NCBI GenBank assembly: GCA_003534175.1
Contig: DPFD01000029.1
Span: 3,378 to 9,646, forward strand
From: Chitinophagaceae bacterium
GTDB taxonomy: Bacteria; Bacteroidota; Bacteroidia; Chitinophagales; Chitinophagaceae
Length of the DNA: 6,269 nucleotides
Reading direction: 5' to 3'
The notes beneath the pieces were generated by a model, which was not told the origin of the DNA, searched no databases, and saw only the letters and a list, made by a program, of their open reading frames with translations. The position numbers and the translations under genes were made by a program. This document shows positions 1 to 6,269 of the stretch, in pieces; position 1 is the first letter of the stretch; every line of letters starts with the position of its first letter.

Positions 1-527
1 CCACACTCACCGGTTTGCCGGGATAGAAATTGAAATACATGGCGAAACTGCCGTTCATGTTATCCGCTGAAAATAGTTCACTCACTATTTTTTTCTGCAG
101 CGAATCTTGTAAAGGGGCGAAGAGGCTGTCGGCATGGTCAACCTGAACAATTTTACCCTCACGCAACAGAACGGTTACCGATTTACCTTCCATGAAGCTC
201 ATCTCGTTTTCAGCGTTGGTGGCTTCCGGATTATTGTTGAGTATGCTGGAAGTATTCCTGATGGAATCATAGGTAAACTGAACGGTATGCTCTTTCCCAT
301 TTGTTTGCAACAGTTTGAGCGTATTGAATAACGAGGTTTTATTTTCTATACTTTGTTTACTACCCATAATGTTCATTTCTGTTTCTATATCCGCCACGTT
401 GCTGTAGGAGTAAGGTTGGTCTTTCACCCACTTCATCGCAGAGGTCAACGGTGTCTTTTTTTGTCTGACAGGAGCACACAAAAATCAATAGGAAAGCAAC
501 GAGGGATACAGTGTGTTTACGATACAT
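1..527 (-). pseudogene. Frameshifted lipoprotein, DUF6263-like, 3' end outside window
   Basis: Reading leftwards from an ATG at 527, the first frame encodes MYRKHTVSLV..., a hydrophobic stretch and a lipobox V-C-S-C (lipidated Cys20), then stops at 360-362 after 55 codons. A second frame, open from about 462 to the left edge, carries the mature domain (MKWVKDQPYSYSN..., later MEGKSVTVLLREGKIVQVDH and MYFNFYPGKPVSV). Deleting one A from the A7 run at 456-462 joins them as ...CSCQTKKTPLTSAMKWVKD. The pattern of a GKS-T-V segment, a GKI-V-D segment and a late F-YPGKPVSV motif resembles DUF6263 lipoproteins of Bacteroidota, whose function is unknown; this family call is from memory and moderate. 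The protein would sit in the periplasm or outer membrane. It follows the terminator of the type II isocitrate dehydrogenase gene and is probably its own transcription unit. An alternative is a cytoplasmic protein starting at the ATG at 436, which would leave the lipobox unexplained. The break may be a sequencing error. Confidence 0.72.
456..462 (-). repeat. A7 homopolymer at the frameshift point
   Basis: Seven consecutive T on the plus strand give A7 in the coding sense, two codons after the lipobox cysteine of the lipoprotein gene. With A7 the frame ends at 360-362. With A6 the signal peptide is in frame with the long mature domain. The A-run is the only homopolymer longer than four in the stretch where the frame switch must occur, because the downstream frame has a stop inside the signal-peptide region. 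Confidence 0.75.
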
Positions 528-593
528 GAGCAGGTTGTTTTGGTTACGTGAAGAACAGGTTTGGTCAACAATATACCCAAAACCCGTGATATT

Positions 594-622
594 AAAAAAG
601 CAGCCCGTAGTGGAGCTGCTTT
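594..622 (-). terminator. Rho-independent terminator of the isocitrate dehydrogenase cluster
   Basis: In the minus-strand sense an 8-bp perfect stem (AAAGCAGC / GCTGCTTT, at 615-622 and 597-604) closes a 10-base loop. The 3' arm runs into six T residues (594-599). It begins about 22 bases after the stop codon of the type II isocitrate dehydrogenase gene. The inner CC/GG can extend the stem past a bulged T. On the plus strand the T tract is short, so it acts mainly leftwards. Confidence 0.88.
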
Positions 623-644
623 CTGTATAAAATGAAATGGTGTA

Positions 645-1874
645 TTACTGCATTTTCTTTTTTAAGTTTTCATCAATGGCATCCAGGAATTCTTCGGTGT
701 ACAGATAATGTTCACCATGATTTACTTTATTGCCATGAATGCACACGGCGAGGTCTTTGGTCATTTTACCACTTTCCACCGTTTCAATACATACTGATTC
801 AAGTGCGTGGCAGAAATCAATCAACGGCTGGTTGTTGTCTAACTTTCCGCGGAACGCCAAACCGCGTGTCCAGGCAAAGATGGACGCAATCGGGTTGGTA
901 GACGTAGGCTTGCCTTTCTGATGTTCACGATAATGGCGGGTAACCGTACCGTGTGCCGCTTCGGCTTCCATGGTTTTTCCATCAGGGGTTATCAGTACCG
1001 AGGTCATTAAACCCAGGCTACCAAATCCCTGTGCCACCGTATCACTTTGTACATCGCCGTCGTAATTTTTACAGGCCCATACAAAGTTTCCGTTCCATTT
1101 CAGGGCGCTGGCAACCATATCATCAATCAGGCGGTGTTCGTACACAATGCCGGCCTGATCAAATGCCGCTTTAAATTCTTTCTGATACACTTCTTCAAAA
1201 ATATCTTTGAAACGTCCGTCGTATTTTTTAAGGATGGTATTTTTTGTTGAAAGGTACAAGGGCCATTTTTTACTCAGGGCCATGTTGAAACAACTGCGTG
1301 CAAAGCCGTAAATACTTTCGTCGGTGTTGTACATGGTTAATGCCACACCATCTCCTTTATAATTGTACACTTCAAAAACCTGAGGTTCACCACCACCTTC
1401 GGGTGTAAAGGTCATGGTAAGTTTACCTTTCCCTTTAATAACGGTATCGGTTGCACGATATTGATCTCCAAAGGCATGGCGTCCCACAATGATGGGGGCC
1501 GTCCAGTTGGTTACCAGGCGCGGAATATTGTTAATCACAATGGGTTCACGAAACACGGTGCCGTCTAATATGTTGCGGATGGTGCCGTTGGGGCTCTTCC
1601 ACATTTGTTTCAGCTTGAATTCTTCCACACGGGCTTCATCGGGGGTAATGGTTGCGCATTTAATACCCACTCCACAGGCTTTAATCGCATTGGCGGCGTC
1701 TATGGTAACCTGGTCGTTGGTGGCATCCCGGTGTTCCATACCCAAATCATAATATTGAATGGGCACCTCTATGTACGGAAGAATCAATTTGTCTTTAATG
1801 AATTTCCAAATGATTCGTGTCATTTCATCACCGTCTAATTCTACAACGGGGTTGTTTACTTTAATTTTTGACAT
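645..1874 (-). CDS. icd: NADP-dependent isocitrate dehydrogenase, eukaryote-like (type II, IDH1-like)
   Basis: This 409-aa cytoplasmic enzyme of the TCA cycle oxidatively decarboxylates isocitrate to 2-oxoglutarate with NADP+ and a divalent metal, as a homodimer in the family. It aligns by eye end to end with human IDH1, and the start [10 protein letters not shown] falls at the same place, which fixes the ATG at 1874. Isocitrate contacts are visible: the segment around residues 94-100 (SPNGTIR), Arg109 and Arg132 (in GRHAFGDQ, the position mutated in human IDH1 tumours). The catalytic Lys211 ([10 protein letters not shown]) and the metal-binding Asp251, Asp274 and Asp278 ([14 protein letters not shown]) are present. 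The NADP motif [13 protein letters not shown] keeps Arg313 and His314, which bind the 2'-phosphate in IDH1. It lies 45 bases behind the type I gene with no terminator between them, so co-transcription is likely, and a terminator follows it. An A-rich stretch (AAATAAAAAAGAAT) precedes the ATG. No defects were seen. The symbol icd is the general one for this activity; this gene is not orthologous to E. coli icd. Confidence 0.97.
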   Translation of the reverse strand: MSKIKVNNPVVELDGDEMTRIIWKFIKDKLILPYIEVPIQYYDLGMEHRDATNDQVTIDAANAIKACGVGIKCATITPDEARVEEFKLKQMWKSPNGTIRNILDGTVFREPIVINNIPRLVTNWTAPIIVGRHAFGDQYRATDTVIKGKGKLTMTFTPEGGGEPQVFEVYNYKGDGVALTMYNTDESIYGFARSCFNMALSKKWPLYLSTKNTILKKYDGRFKDIFEEVYQKEFKAAFDQAGIVYEHRLIDDMVASALKWNGNFVWACKNYDGDVQSDTVAQGFGSLGLMTSVLITPDGKTMEAEAAHGTVTRHYREHQKGKPTSTNPIASIFAWTRGLAFRGKLDNNQPLIDFCHALESVCIETVESGKMTKDLAVCIHGNKVNHGEHYLYTEEFLDAIDENLKKKMQ

Positions 1875-1919
1875 ATTCTTTTTTATTTCTGGTCGTTAAA
1901 TATAATTCAATACCACCAT

Positions 1920-3230
1920 TTACAGGCTTGAGCTTTGTTTGAGTTGAAAATCATCGGTTATCACTCCCATGTTTTCAATGATGGCATCGCCAAACTCATC
2001 GGTTTTCAGCAAGGTGGCGCCGGTCATCAGGTTGTAAAAATCAATGGTAACCGTTTTGCGCATAATTGTTGCCTGAAGAGCAGAGGTAATCATATCGGCG
2101 GCTTCTTTCCAGCCAATATATTCCAGCAACATGCAACCGCTTAAAATAACCGACGATGGATTCATGCTGTTGGTGCCTGCAAATTTGGGTGCCGTACCAT
2201 GTGTAGCCTCAAACACTGCATAACCGGTTTTGTAATTGATGTTGGCTCCCGGAGCAATACCGATACCGCCTACTTCAGCAGCCAGTGCATCCGAGATGTA
2301 ATCTCCGTTTAAATTCAGTGTGGCCACCACTGAATAGTCTTTAGGAGCAATCAGTATCTGTTGTAAAAAGTTATCGGCAATAACATCTTTCACCAACAGT
2401 TTACCTTCGCTCAGTGCTTTGCGTTGCACTTCGTTGGCATGCGCTTCACCGTGCTCCTTTTTCAGTTCATCCCATTCATCCCAGGTAAAGGTTTTATCGC
2501 CGAATTCCTGACGCGCCACTTCATATCCCCAGCTTTTAAATCCGCCTTCGGTAAATTTCATGATGTTGCCTTTATGCACCAGGCTCACTGAGGGCAGGTT
2601 GTGCTCCAGGGCAAATTCAATAGCGGCTCTTACCAGTCTTTTCGTGCCTTCGCTCGATACCGGTTTTACGCCATAGCTTGAATCGCCGGGGAAACGCACA
2701 TTCTTCACACCCATTTCTTCAATGAGGAATTTTTCAAACTTTTTCGCTTCCGCGCTTCCGGCCTTCCATTCAATGCCCGCGTAGATGTCTTCCGTATTTT
2801 CCCTGAAAATCACCATATCCACGTCCTGCGGATGTACCACCGGCGACGGAACTCCTTTGAACCATTTTACCGGGCGTACGCAGGCGTACAAATCCAAATC
2901 CTGGCGCATGGCCACATTCAGTGAGCGAATACCCCCGCCAATGGGTGTGGTAAGGGGACCCTTAATAGATACCAGGTAATCCTTGGCCGTTTGCAGCGTT
3001 TCAGCCGGCAACCACTCACCGGTAAGTTTAAACGCTTTTTCGCCGGCCAGCATTTCTTTCCATAAAATTTTTCGGGAACCACCGTAAGCTTTTTCCACAG
3101 CGGTATCAAACACTTTGGCAGCTACTTTCCATATCTCCGGGCCAATGCCATCGCCTTCAATAAAAGGTATCACCGGCTGATTCGGCACCTGCAGTTTGCC
3201 ATTGGCACCCATAGTAATTTTTTCACCCAT
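1920..3230 (-). CDS. icd: Isocitrate dehydrogenase, E. coli Icd-like (type I), altered cofactor pocket
   Basis: This 436-aa protein aligns closely by eye with E. coli Icd (416 aa), the cytoplasmic homodimer making 2-oxoglutarate from isocitrate. Substrate residues are intact: Ser103 in [13 protein letters not shown] (the E. coli Ser113 phosphorylated by AceK), Arg109, Arg119, Arg143, Tyr150 and Lys220 ([13 protein letters not shown]). Metal residues Asp286, Asp310 and Asp314 are present ([18 protein letters not shown]). The coenzyme pocket differs: E. coli Lys344-Tyr345, Val351, Tyr391 and Arg395 correspond to Lys349-Phe350, Met356, Ile396 and Asn400. NADP preference therefore cannot be assumed, although the Asp-Ile pair typical of NAD enzymes is also absent. 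About 13 extra residues lie at roughly 245-280 (acidic, [20 protein letters not shown]), and a 15-residue tail follows the usual end. The ATG at 3230 is preceded by A9 and CTATT, as is common in Bacteroidota; Met7 is an alternative start. It is the first gene of the pair with the type II enzyme. Confidence 0.95.
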   Translation of the reverse strand: MGEKITMGANGKLQVPNQPVIPFIEGDGIGPEIWKVAAKVFDTAVEKAYGGSRKILWKEMLAGEKAFKLTGEWLPAETLQTAKDYLVSIKGPLTTPIGGGIRSLNVAMRQDLDLYACVRPVKWFKGVPSPVVHPQDVDMVIFRENTEDIYAGIEWKAGSAEAKKFEKFLIEEMGVKNVRFPGDSSYGVKPVSSEGTKRLVRAAIEFALEHNLPSVSLVHKGNIMKFTEGGFKSWGYEVARQEFGDKTFTWDEWDELKKEHGEAHANEVQRKALSEGKLLVKDVIADNFLQQILIAPKDYSVVATLNLNGDYISDALAAEVGGIGIAPGANINYKTGYAVFEATHGTAPKFAGTNSMNPSSVILSGCMLLEYIGWKEAADMITSALQATIMRKTVTIDFYNLMTGATLLKTDEFGDAIIENMGVITDDFQLKQSSSL

Positions 3231-3256
3231 AATAGTTTTTTTTTGGGCCGGGCAGA

Positions 3257-3288
3257 TGTGCTGCTATGAAGCATCGTTGCGTCGCACA
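3257..3288 (-). other. Foldable GC-rich leader upstream of type I icd
   Basis: In the minus-strand sense TGTGC and GCACA pair as an outer 5-bp stem, and TGCT and AGCA as an inner 4-bp stem around a TCAT loop. The 3' arms are contiguous and a 10-base bulge (GACGCAACGA) interrupts the 5' side. It lies 27 to 58 bases before the icd start, inside the predicted 5' untranslated region, and is much more GC-rich than the other spacers here. It matches no riboswitch class I know. It may be part of an interspersed repeat rather than a regulator. Confidence 0.4.
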
Positions 3289-3325
3289 CTTGTACGGCAT
3301 TGCCTGCCGCGGCTTTTTTGTGGTG

Positions 3326-3333
3326 CAAAAGTA
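3326..3333 (-). promoter_or_regulatory. Candidate Bacteroidota -7 box for the isocitrate dehydrogenase pair
   Basis: The minus strand reads TACTTTTG here, an exact match to the Bacteroidota -7 consensus TAnnTTTG. It lies 95 bases upstream of the icd ATG, which would give a leader of nearly 90 bases. I see no convincing TTTG-type -33 element at the usual 19-base spacing, so this is a half-supported promoter. Confidence 0.45.
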
Positions 3334-3359
3334 CGACAGAAGGAATAAAGTTACCGTTG

Positions 3360-3398
3360 AAAAAAAGGGATACTTTACGCCCCCTATAAGTTACAGGG
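3360..3398 (-). terminator. Weak candidate terminator after the 589-aa lipoprotein gene
   Basis: Downstream of the stop at 3420, the minus strand has a 7-bp hairpin with one G-U pair (CCCTGTA / TATAGGG, loop ACT, 3382-3398). A run of seven T lies at 3360-3366. The T-run does not follow that hairpin directly. Instead AGGG could pair with the CCCT that abuts the T-run, which is a shorter stem. The two pairings exclude each other. Termination here is plausible but not strong. Confidence 0.35.
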
Positions 3399-3419
3399 AA
3401 AAGCAGGATAACAGCCGTT

Positions 3420-5189
3420 TTAGAAGGTTCTTCTCACCATGAACTGACCGGTAATAGCATACGGAGTGCCGTCGGTAGTGTACTTGGTTGCATTGAATGA
3501 TCCGGAAAAATAATCACCGATATTTCTGTAATCTGATATCGTCAACATTACATTATCCTGAATAAACAGATTGCCCATTGGATTGTCTGAGTTTATGAAT
3601 TTTATAAGCTGAGTGAAGGTAATGGCGGCATTCAAATTTGAATAATCGTATGTGAGTTCTGCAGTTCTGGAACCAAAATTTTCATTGGCAATAATGGTGG
3701 CACGTTGATTGGCCCCCTGATTCCAAATGGTAATGTTGCTGTTGGTTGATACAAACTCATAAGGAATACCTTGTATAGTATATCTTAGAAACTGATTTAC
3801 AGTGTTGGATTCATTACATATTTCAATGTTGCCCAGGTTATTTTCATTTTCATTTAACATGATTGTGAAGGGATTGTTTTGAATATTACTTGAATAGTCG
3901 AATGTAATGATGGTTGCCTGTTCATTGCTGCTGCACAAAGGCACATTGATATTAAATTGACCGTTGCTTTGAATGGAAGATATCATTTGATACCCACTGG
4001 AAAGTAATACCAATACAGCACCATTTGTAACCGGTTGATTGGTACAGTTGACTGCAGTTCCGGTGAGTGAGGTGTAATAGATATTCTCGGGGATAATAAC
4101 CTCACCCAATTCCAGATTGCTTTCGGTTGTAATTAGTGGCTGAGTGTAAATAACATTGTTGCACGTAGTCATGCCTTTAACTTCCATTATCATATTCGTA
4201 TTCTTAGGAAGAAAGCCACTTGTAAAACCATTCAAATTGGTGTAAAATACTCTTTGTTGGAAGGGAGGCGTAGTGGATCGAAATACTATGCAAAAATTTG
4301 GTTGCGGTATTCCCTGTGGCGATTTTATGGTAATGGAAAAATTTATCCTGTACTCTGGTATATCACAATTCCAGAAGGAAAAATGACTTACTTCACCCAC
4401 ATAGAAATCACCCATGCGCTCTGCTGCTCCTTCCTCAACCCAGTGTCCGTTCTCTTCATTAAAATACCATAATGGGATAGATGATGGAGCATGACTGTTC
4501 AGTGGCGAAGGGATAGGAAAGGAAACTGTTGAAGTTTTTCCAGGTGCAATTTGTAAAGATTCTCCGCTGCTTCCCTGTAATTCTACTGCTACCATACCGT
4601 ATGTAATCAGACTTTGTAAATTTCCATTATTGTTCAAAGCACGCAAATCGCCCGGCATGATGAGTGACATATCTTCACTAACAGGGTTTAACCAATAACC
4701 TGCCACAAGGATGGCTCCATCGTATGGCATTCCGGATACGACATTTACTACACTATTCGGTGGTAACTGAATTTTAAATCCATTGGCATCCGATACACTT
4801 CCACCGGTATTGGAATCAATAGTACCCAATGTTTGTTTAGGTATCATCTTGATGCGTGTAAAATAACTTTCTCCCGCAATAACAGAATGTGTTTTTATGG
4901 CAGGGAAGTAACCGGAATTTTCCACTCTGATTACGGCCGCATTTTTGGGTACTTCTACATTGTTGAATGAGAAATATCCAAACAGATTAGTAGTAGTAAC
5001 CGCCATGCCCATTTTTACCACGGCGCCCTGTACGGGCTGATTTTGCTCATTGGTTACAAACCCTGATGCACTTGCCGTTACCTTTGAAACCAAATCCGGA
5101 AATTCACCGGCAGGTAAACTGTCATTTTTTTTACATCCCATTGAAAACATGAAAAGAGCAAGTACTATCGTGGTGATAATTTTAAGCAT
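3420..5189 (-). CDS. Multidomain envelope lipoprotein with carboxypeptidase-regulatory-like domains
   Basis: The 589-aa product starts with a lipoprotein signal peptide (MLKIITTIVLALFMF) and lipobox S-M-G-C with lipidated Cys19, so it should be anchored in the outer membrane; the following KKND is only weakly like a surface-export signal. Residues about 38-115 form a carboxypeptidase-regulatory-like beta domain (SGFVTNEQNQPVQGAVVKMG, then FGYFSF). Residues about 120-278 (KIQLPPNSVV, PLWYFNEENGHWVEE, VGEVSHFSFWNCD) resemble the middle region of CILP/FAM171-type proteins. A second regulatory-like repeat spans about 373-460 (LTGTAVNCTNQPVTNGAVLV). A C-terminal beta domain (about 465-589) ends in GTPYAITGQFMVRRTF. 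No catalytic motif is visible, so a binding or structural role is more likely than an enzymatic one, but the function is unknown. Its C-terminal 275 or so residues align with the product of the gene just upstream. Base composition is more AT-rich than the icd genes. No Shine-Dalgarno or clear promoter was found; ATG at 5189 is chosen because the signal peptide begins there. Confidence 0.88.
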   Translation of the reverse strand: MLKIITTIVLALFMFSMGCKKNDSLPAGEFPDLVSKVTASASGFVTNEQNQPVQGAVVKMGMAVTTTNLFGYFSFNNVEVPKNAAVIRVENSGYFPAIKTHSVIAGESYFTRIKMIPKQTLGTIDSNTGGSVSDANGFKIQLPPNSVVNVVSGMPYDGAILVAGYWLNPVSEDMSLIMPGDLRALNNNGNLQSLITYGMVAVELQGSSGESLQIAPGKTSTVSFPIPSPLNSHAPSSIPLWYFNEENGHWVEEGAAERMGDFYVGEVSHFSFWNCDIPEYRINFSITIKSPQGIPQPNFCIVFRSTTPPFQQRVFYTNLNGFTSGFLPKNTNMIMEVKGMTTCNNVIYTQPLITTESNLELGEVIIPENIYYTSLTGTAVNCTNQPVTNGAVLVLLSSGYQMISSIQSNGQFNINVPLCSSNEQATIITFDYSSNIQNNPFTIMLNENENNLGNIEICNESNTVNQFLRYTIQGIPYEFVSTNSNITIWNQGANQRATIIANENFGSRTAELTYDYSNLNAAITFTQLIKFINSDNPMGNLFIQDNVMLTISDYRNIGDYFSGSFNATKYTTDGTPYAITGQFMVRRTF

Positions 5190-5355
5190 CAGCAGTGCAT
5201 TTTATTGATTTGTAATTTACATAATATATTCAATTTTGATGAAGATGGATGGGATGCAACGGTTACAGGTTGTTCAATTACTTAACTGTCAACGGGATAT
5301 AATAAAATTTTATGAGTCAATTTTTTCGTGATTCATCATCAGAAAGCTGCGGAAT

Positions 5356-5383
5356 AAAAAAAAGCGATAGAATTTCTATCGCT
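5356..5383 (-). terminator. Strong Rho-independent terminator after the upstream paralogue
   Basis: In the minus-strand sense AGCGATAG and CTATCGCT form a perfect 8-bp stem with a 5-base loop (AAATT), followed directly by eight T. It starts about 33 bases after the stop of the truncated paralogue at 5416. It separates the two paralogues into different transcription units, so the 589-aa gene probably has its own promoter in 5190-5355, where I could not recognise one. Confidence 0.93.
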
Positions 5384-5415
5384 AAAGTTTAAAAGAAAGA
5401 TTAAAGAATGATTTA

Positions 5416-6269
5416 TTAAAACACTCTCCTCACCCGGAATGAACAGGTAATAGCATACGGTGTATTAGCAGGAGGTGGGCCAATAAAGGTTCCTGAAAAA
5501 TTACCGGATACAAATTCACCGATGCTTCCAAATTCAGTAATCGTTACCCAGGTATTCTGTGATGGATTGGAGGTAGAATCGGGTAAGTGGCTCGTTTGGA
5601 AATAATACATGGGCTGTTGTGAATTCAGAGCTACGTTTGTCCAACCCACGGCCATGTTCATCCAATCATTTCCATTGATTTCAAACGCTCCAATTACGGC
5701 ATGTTGATTGGTACCCTGTCCGCTCATATATATTGAATCAACCGGTGCAGTAAATGAGTATGCAGTGCCATTGATGGTAATATTGACAAACTGGGTGGTT
5801 GCTATGCCACAGGCCTGAATGTTGCCGATGTTGTTGGCACCACTTATCATGGTGTAGGTAAGTCCGCCGCTTTGCTGCTGACTGGATAAATCAACTCCAA
5901 CAATATTCACCACAGCGTTCGTTCCGCATAGGGGCGTGCTGAACTGATATGCACCGGTAGCATCCACCGGATAACGGAACACAGGGCCTACATTGTATTG
6001 CACCACCACATAGCCATTGGTTACGGGTTGTCCGTTACAATCGGTGAGGGTGCCGGAGGCTGTTGCTGTGGCAGCAGCAGGCAGGGTAATGGTACCTAAA
6101 GACAGGTTCGCATTGGTGGTTGAAAAGTTCTGAGTGTAAGAAGGCGTACCGCAACTATTGTAGAATGAAACTTCAATCACCAAATCGCTGTTGGCCGGTA
6201 TGTATCCACTGGTGTACCCGGTGTTGTCGGTATATCCTACTCCCGAATTGTACGGATTACTTTGGGAGC
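5416..6269 (-). CDS. Paralogue of the 589-aa envelope protein, N-terminus outside window
   Basis: The frame is open from the right edge to the stop at 5416-5418 (about 283 residues visible), so the gene begins beyond the window. A TTG at 6183 is an internal leucine, not a start, because the frame continues upstream through NTGYTSGYIPANSDLVIEV, which matches FTSGFLPKNTNMIMEV of the downstream gene. Further matches are GTLTDCNGQPVTNGYVVV against GTAVNCTNQPVTNGAVLV, NNIGNIQACG against NNLGNIEICN, and the ends GTPYAITCSFRVRRVF and GTPYAITGQFMVRRTF. The visible part thus holds a carboxypeptidase-regulatory-like beta repeat and the C-terminal beta domain. By analogy the missing part should have a lipoprotein signal, which is an inference. 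The function is unknown; no catalytic motif is visible. Confidence 0.87.
   Translation of the reverse strand, partial: SQSNPYNSGVGYTDNTGYTSGYIPANSDLVIEVSFYNSCGTPSYTQNFSTTNANLSLGTITLPAAATATASGTLTDCNGQPVTNGYVVVQYNVGPVFRYPVDATGAYQFSTPLCGTNAVVNIVGVDLSSQQQSGGLTYTMISGANNIGNIQACGIATTQFVNITINGTAYSFTAPVDSIYMSGQGTNQHAVIGAFEINGNDWMNMAVGWTNVALNSQQPMYYFQTSHLPDSTSNPSQNTWVTITEFGSIGEFVSGNFSGTFIGPPPANTPYAITCSFRVRRVF

Noticed and set aside
134..331. 65-codon open frame on the plus strand
   Set aside because: It lies antisense to the mature domain of the DUF6263-like lipoprotein, has no recognisable protein features and no start context.
548..580. Possible promoter (TATATTG) for the frameshifted lipoprotein gene
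   Set aside because: It matches the Bacteroidota -7 consensus only partly and no -33 element lies at the right spacing.
632..1838. Several open frames of 60-89 codons on the plus strand across the type II isocitrate dehydrogenase gene
   Set aside because: All are antisense to a gene with clear full-length homology to IDH1, and their translations look like noise.
2918..3109. 63-codon frame on the minus strand inside the type I icd gene
   Set aside because: It is a shifted reading of a well conserved coding region ([11 protein letters not shown] and surroundings) and has no independent support.
3294..3319. GC-rich inverted repeat followed by six T on the plus strand, terminator-like
   Set aside because: No plus-strand gene ends here, the stem is only five base pairs and is separated from the T-run by four bases; it fits better as part of the icd leader.
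5187..5200. Three-codon upstream frame (ATG CAC TGC TGA) whose stop overlaps the ATG of the 589-aa gene as TGATG
   Set aside because: Such an overlap can couple translation by reinitiation, but a three-codon frame without a ribosome binding site is easily due to chance.
5190..5355. AT-rich spacer upstream of the 589-aa gene searched for a promoter, small gene or RNA
   Set aside because: TTGACA and TTG motifs occur but none is paired with a TAnnTTTG box at an acceptable distance, and no coding frame or stable fold stands out.

Overview
The window looks like chromosomal DNA of a Bacteroidota bacterium, probably of the Chitinophagales/Sphingobacteriales type. The reasons are SPII lipoproteins with carboxypeptidase-regulatory-like beta domains, start codons preceded by A-rich stretches rather than Shine-Dalgarno sequences, one TAnnTTTG-type -7 promoter box, and an isocitrate dehydrogenase of the eukaryote-like class that is common in this phylum. 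The phylum call is firm; anything finer is an inference. Every gene I can support lies on the minus strand, so the transcriptional order runs from the right edge to the left edge.

Right part (6269 to 3420): two tandem paralogous genes for large, poorly characterised cell-envelope proteins. The first is cut by the right edge and ends at 5416 with a textbook terminator. The second is complete (589 aa) and has a lipoprotein signal, an N-terminal carboxypeptidase-regulatory-like domain, a middle domain like those of CILP/FAM171-type proteins, and a C-terminal half that aligns with its truncated neighbour. Their function is unknown.

Middle part (3419 to 645): after a 189-bp spacer with a -7-like box and a GC-rich foldable leader comes a two-gene isocitrate dehydrogenase cluster. 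The first gene encodes an E. coli-like (type I) enzyme of 436 aa. Forty-five bases later comes a eukaryote-like (type II, IDH1-like) NADP enzyme of 409 aa, followed by a good terminator. Both enzymes convert isocitrate to 2-oxoglutarate and CO2 in the TCA cycle. The type II enzyme keeps its NADP residues. The type I enzyme has lost several residues that hold the NADP 2'-phosphate in E. coli Icd, so the pair may supply both kinds of reduced cofactor; this is a hypothesis.

Left part (527 to 1): the 5' part of a lipoprotein gene resembling DUF6263 proteins, cut by the left edge. Its signal peptide and its mature domain lie in different frames, and the break maps to a run of seven A residues directly after the lipobox. 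Removing one A restores a continuous protein. No RNA genes, mobile elements, CRISPR arrays or defence genes were seen.
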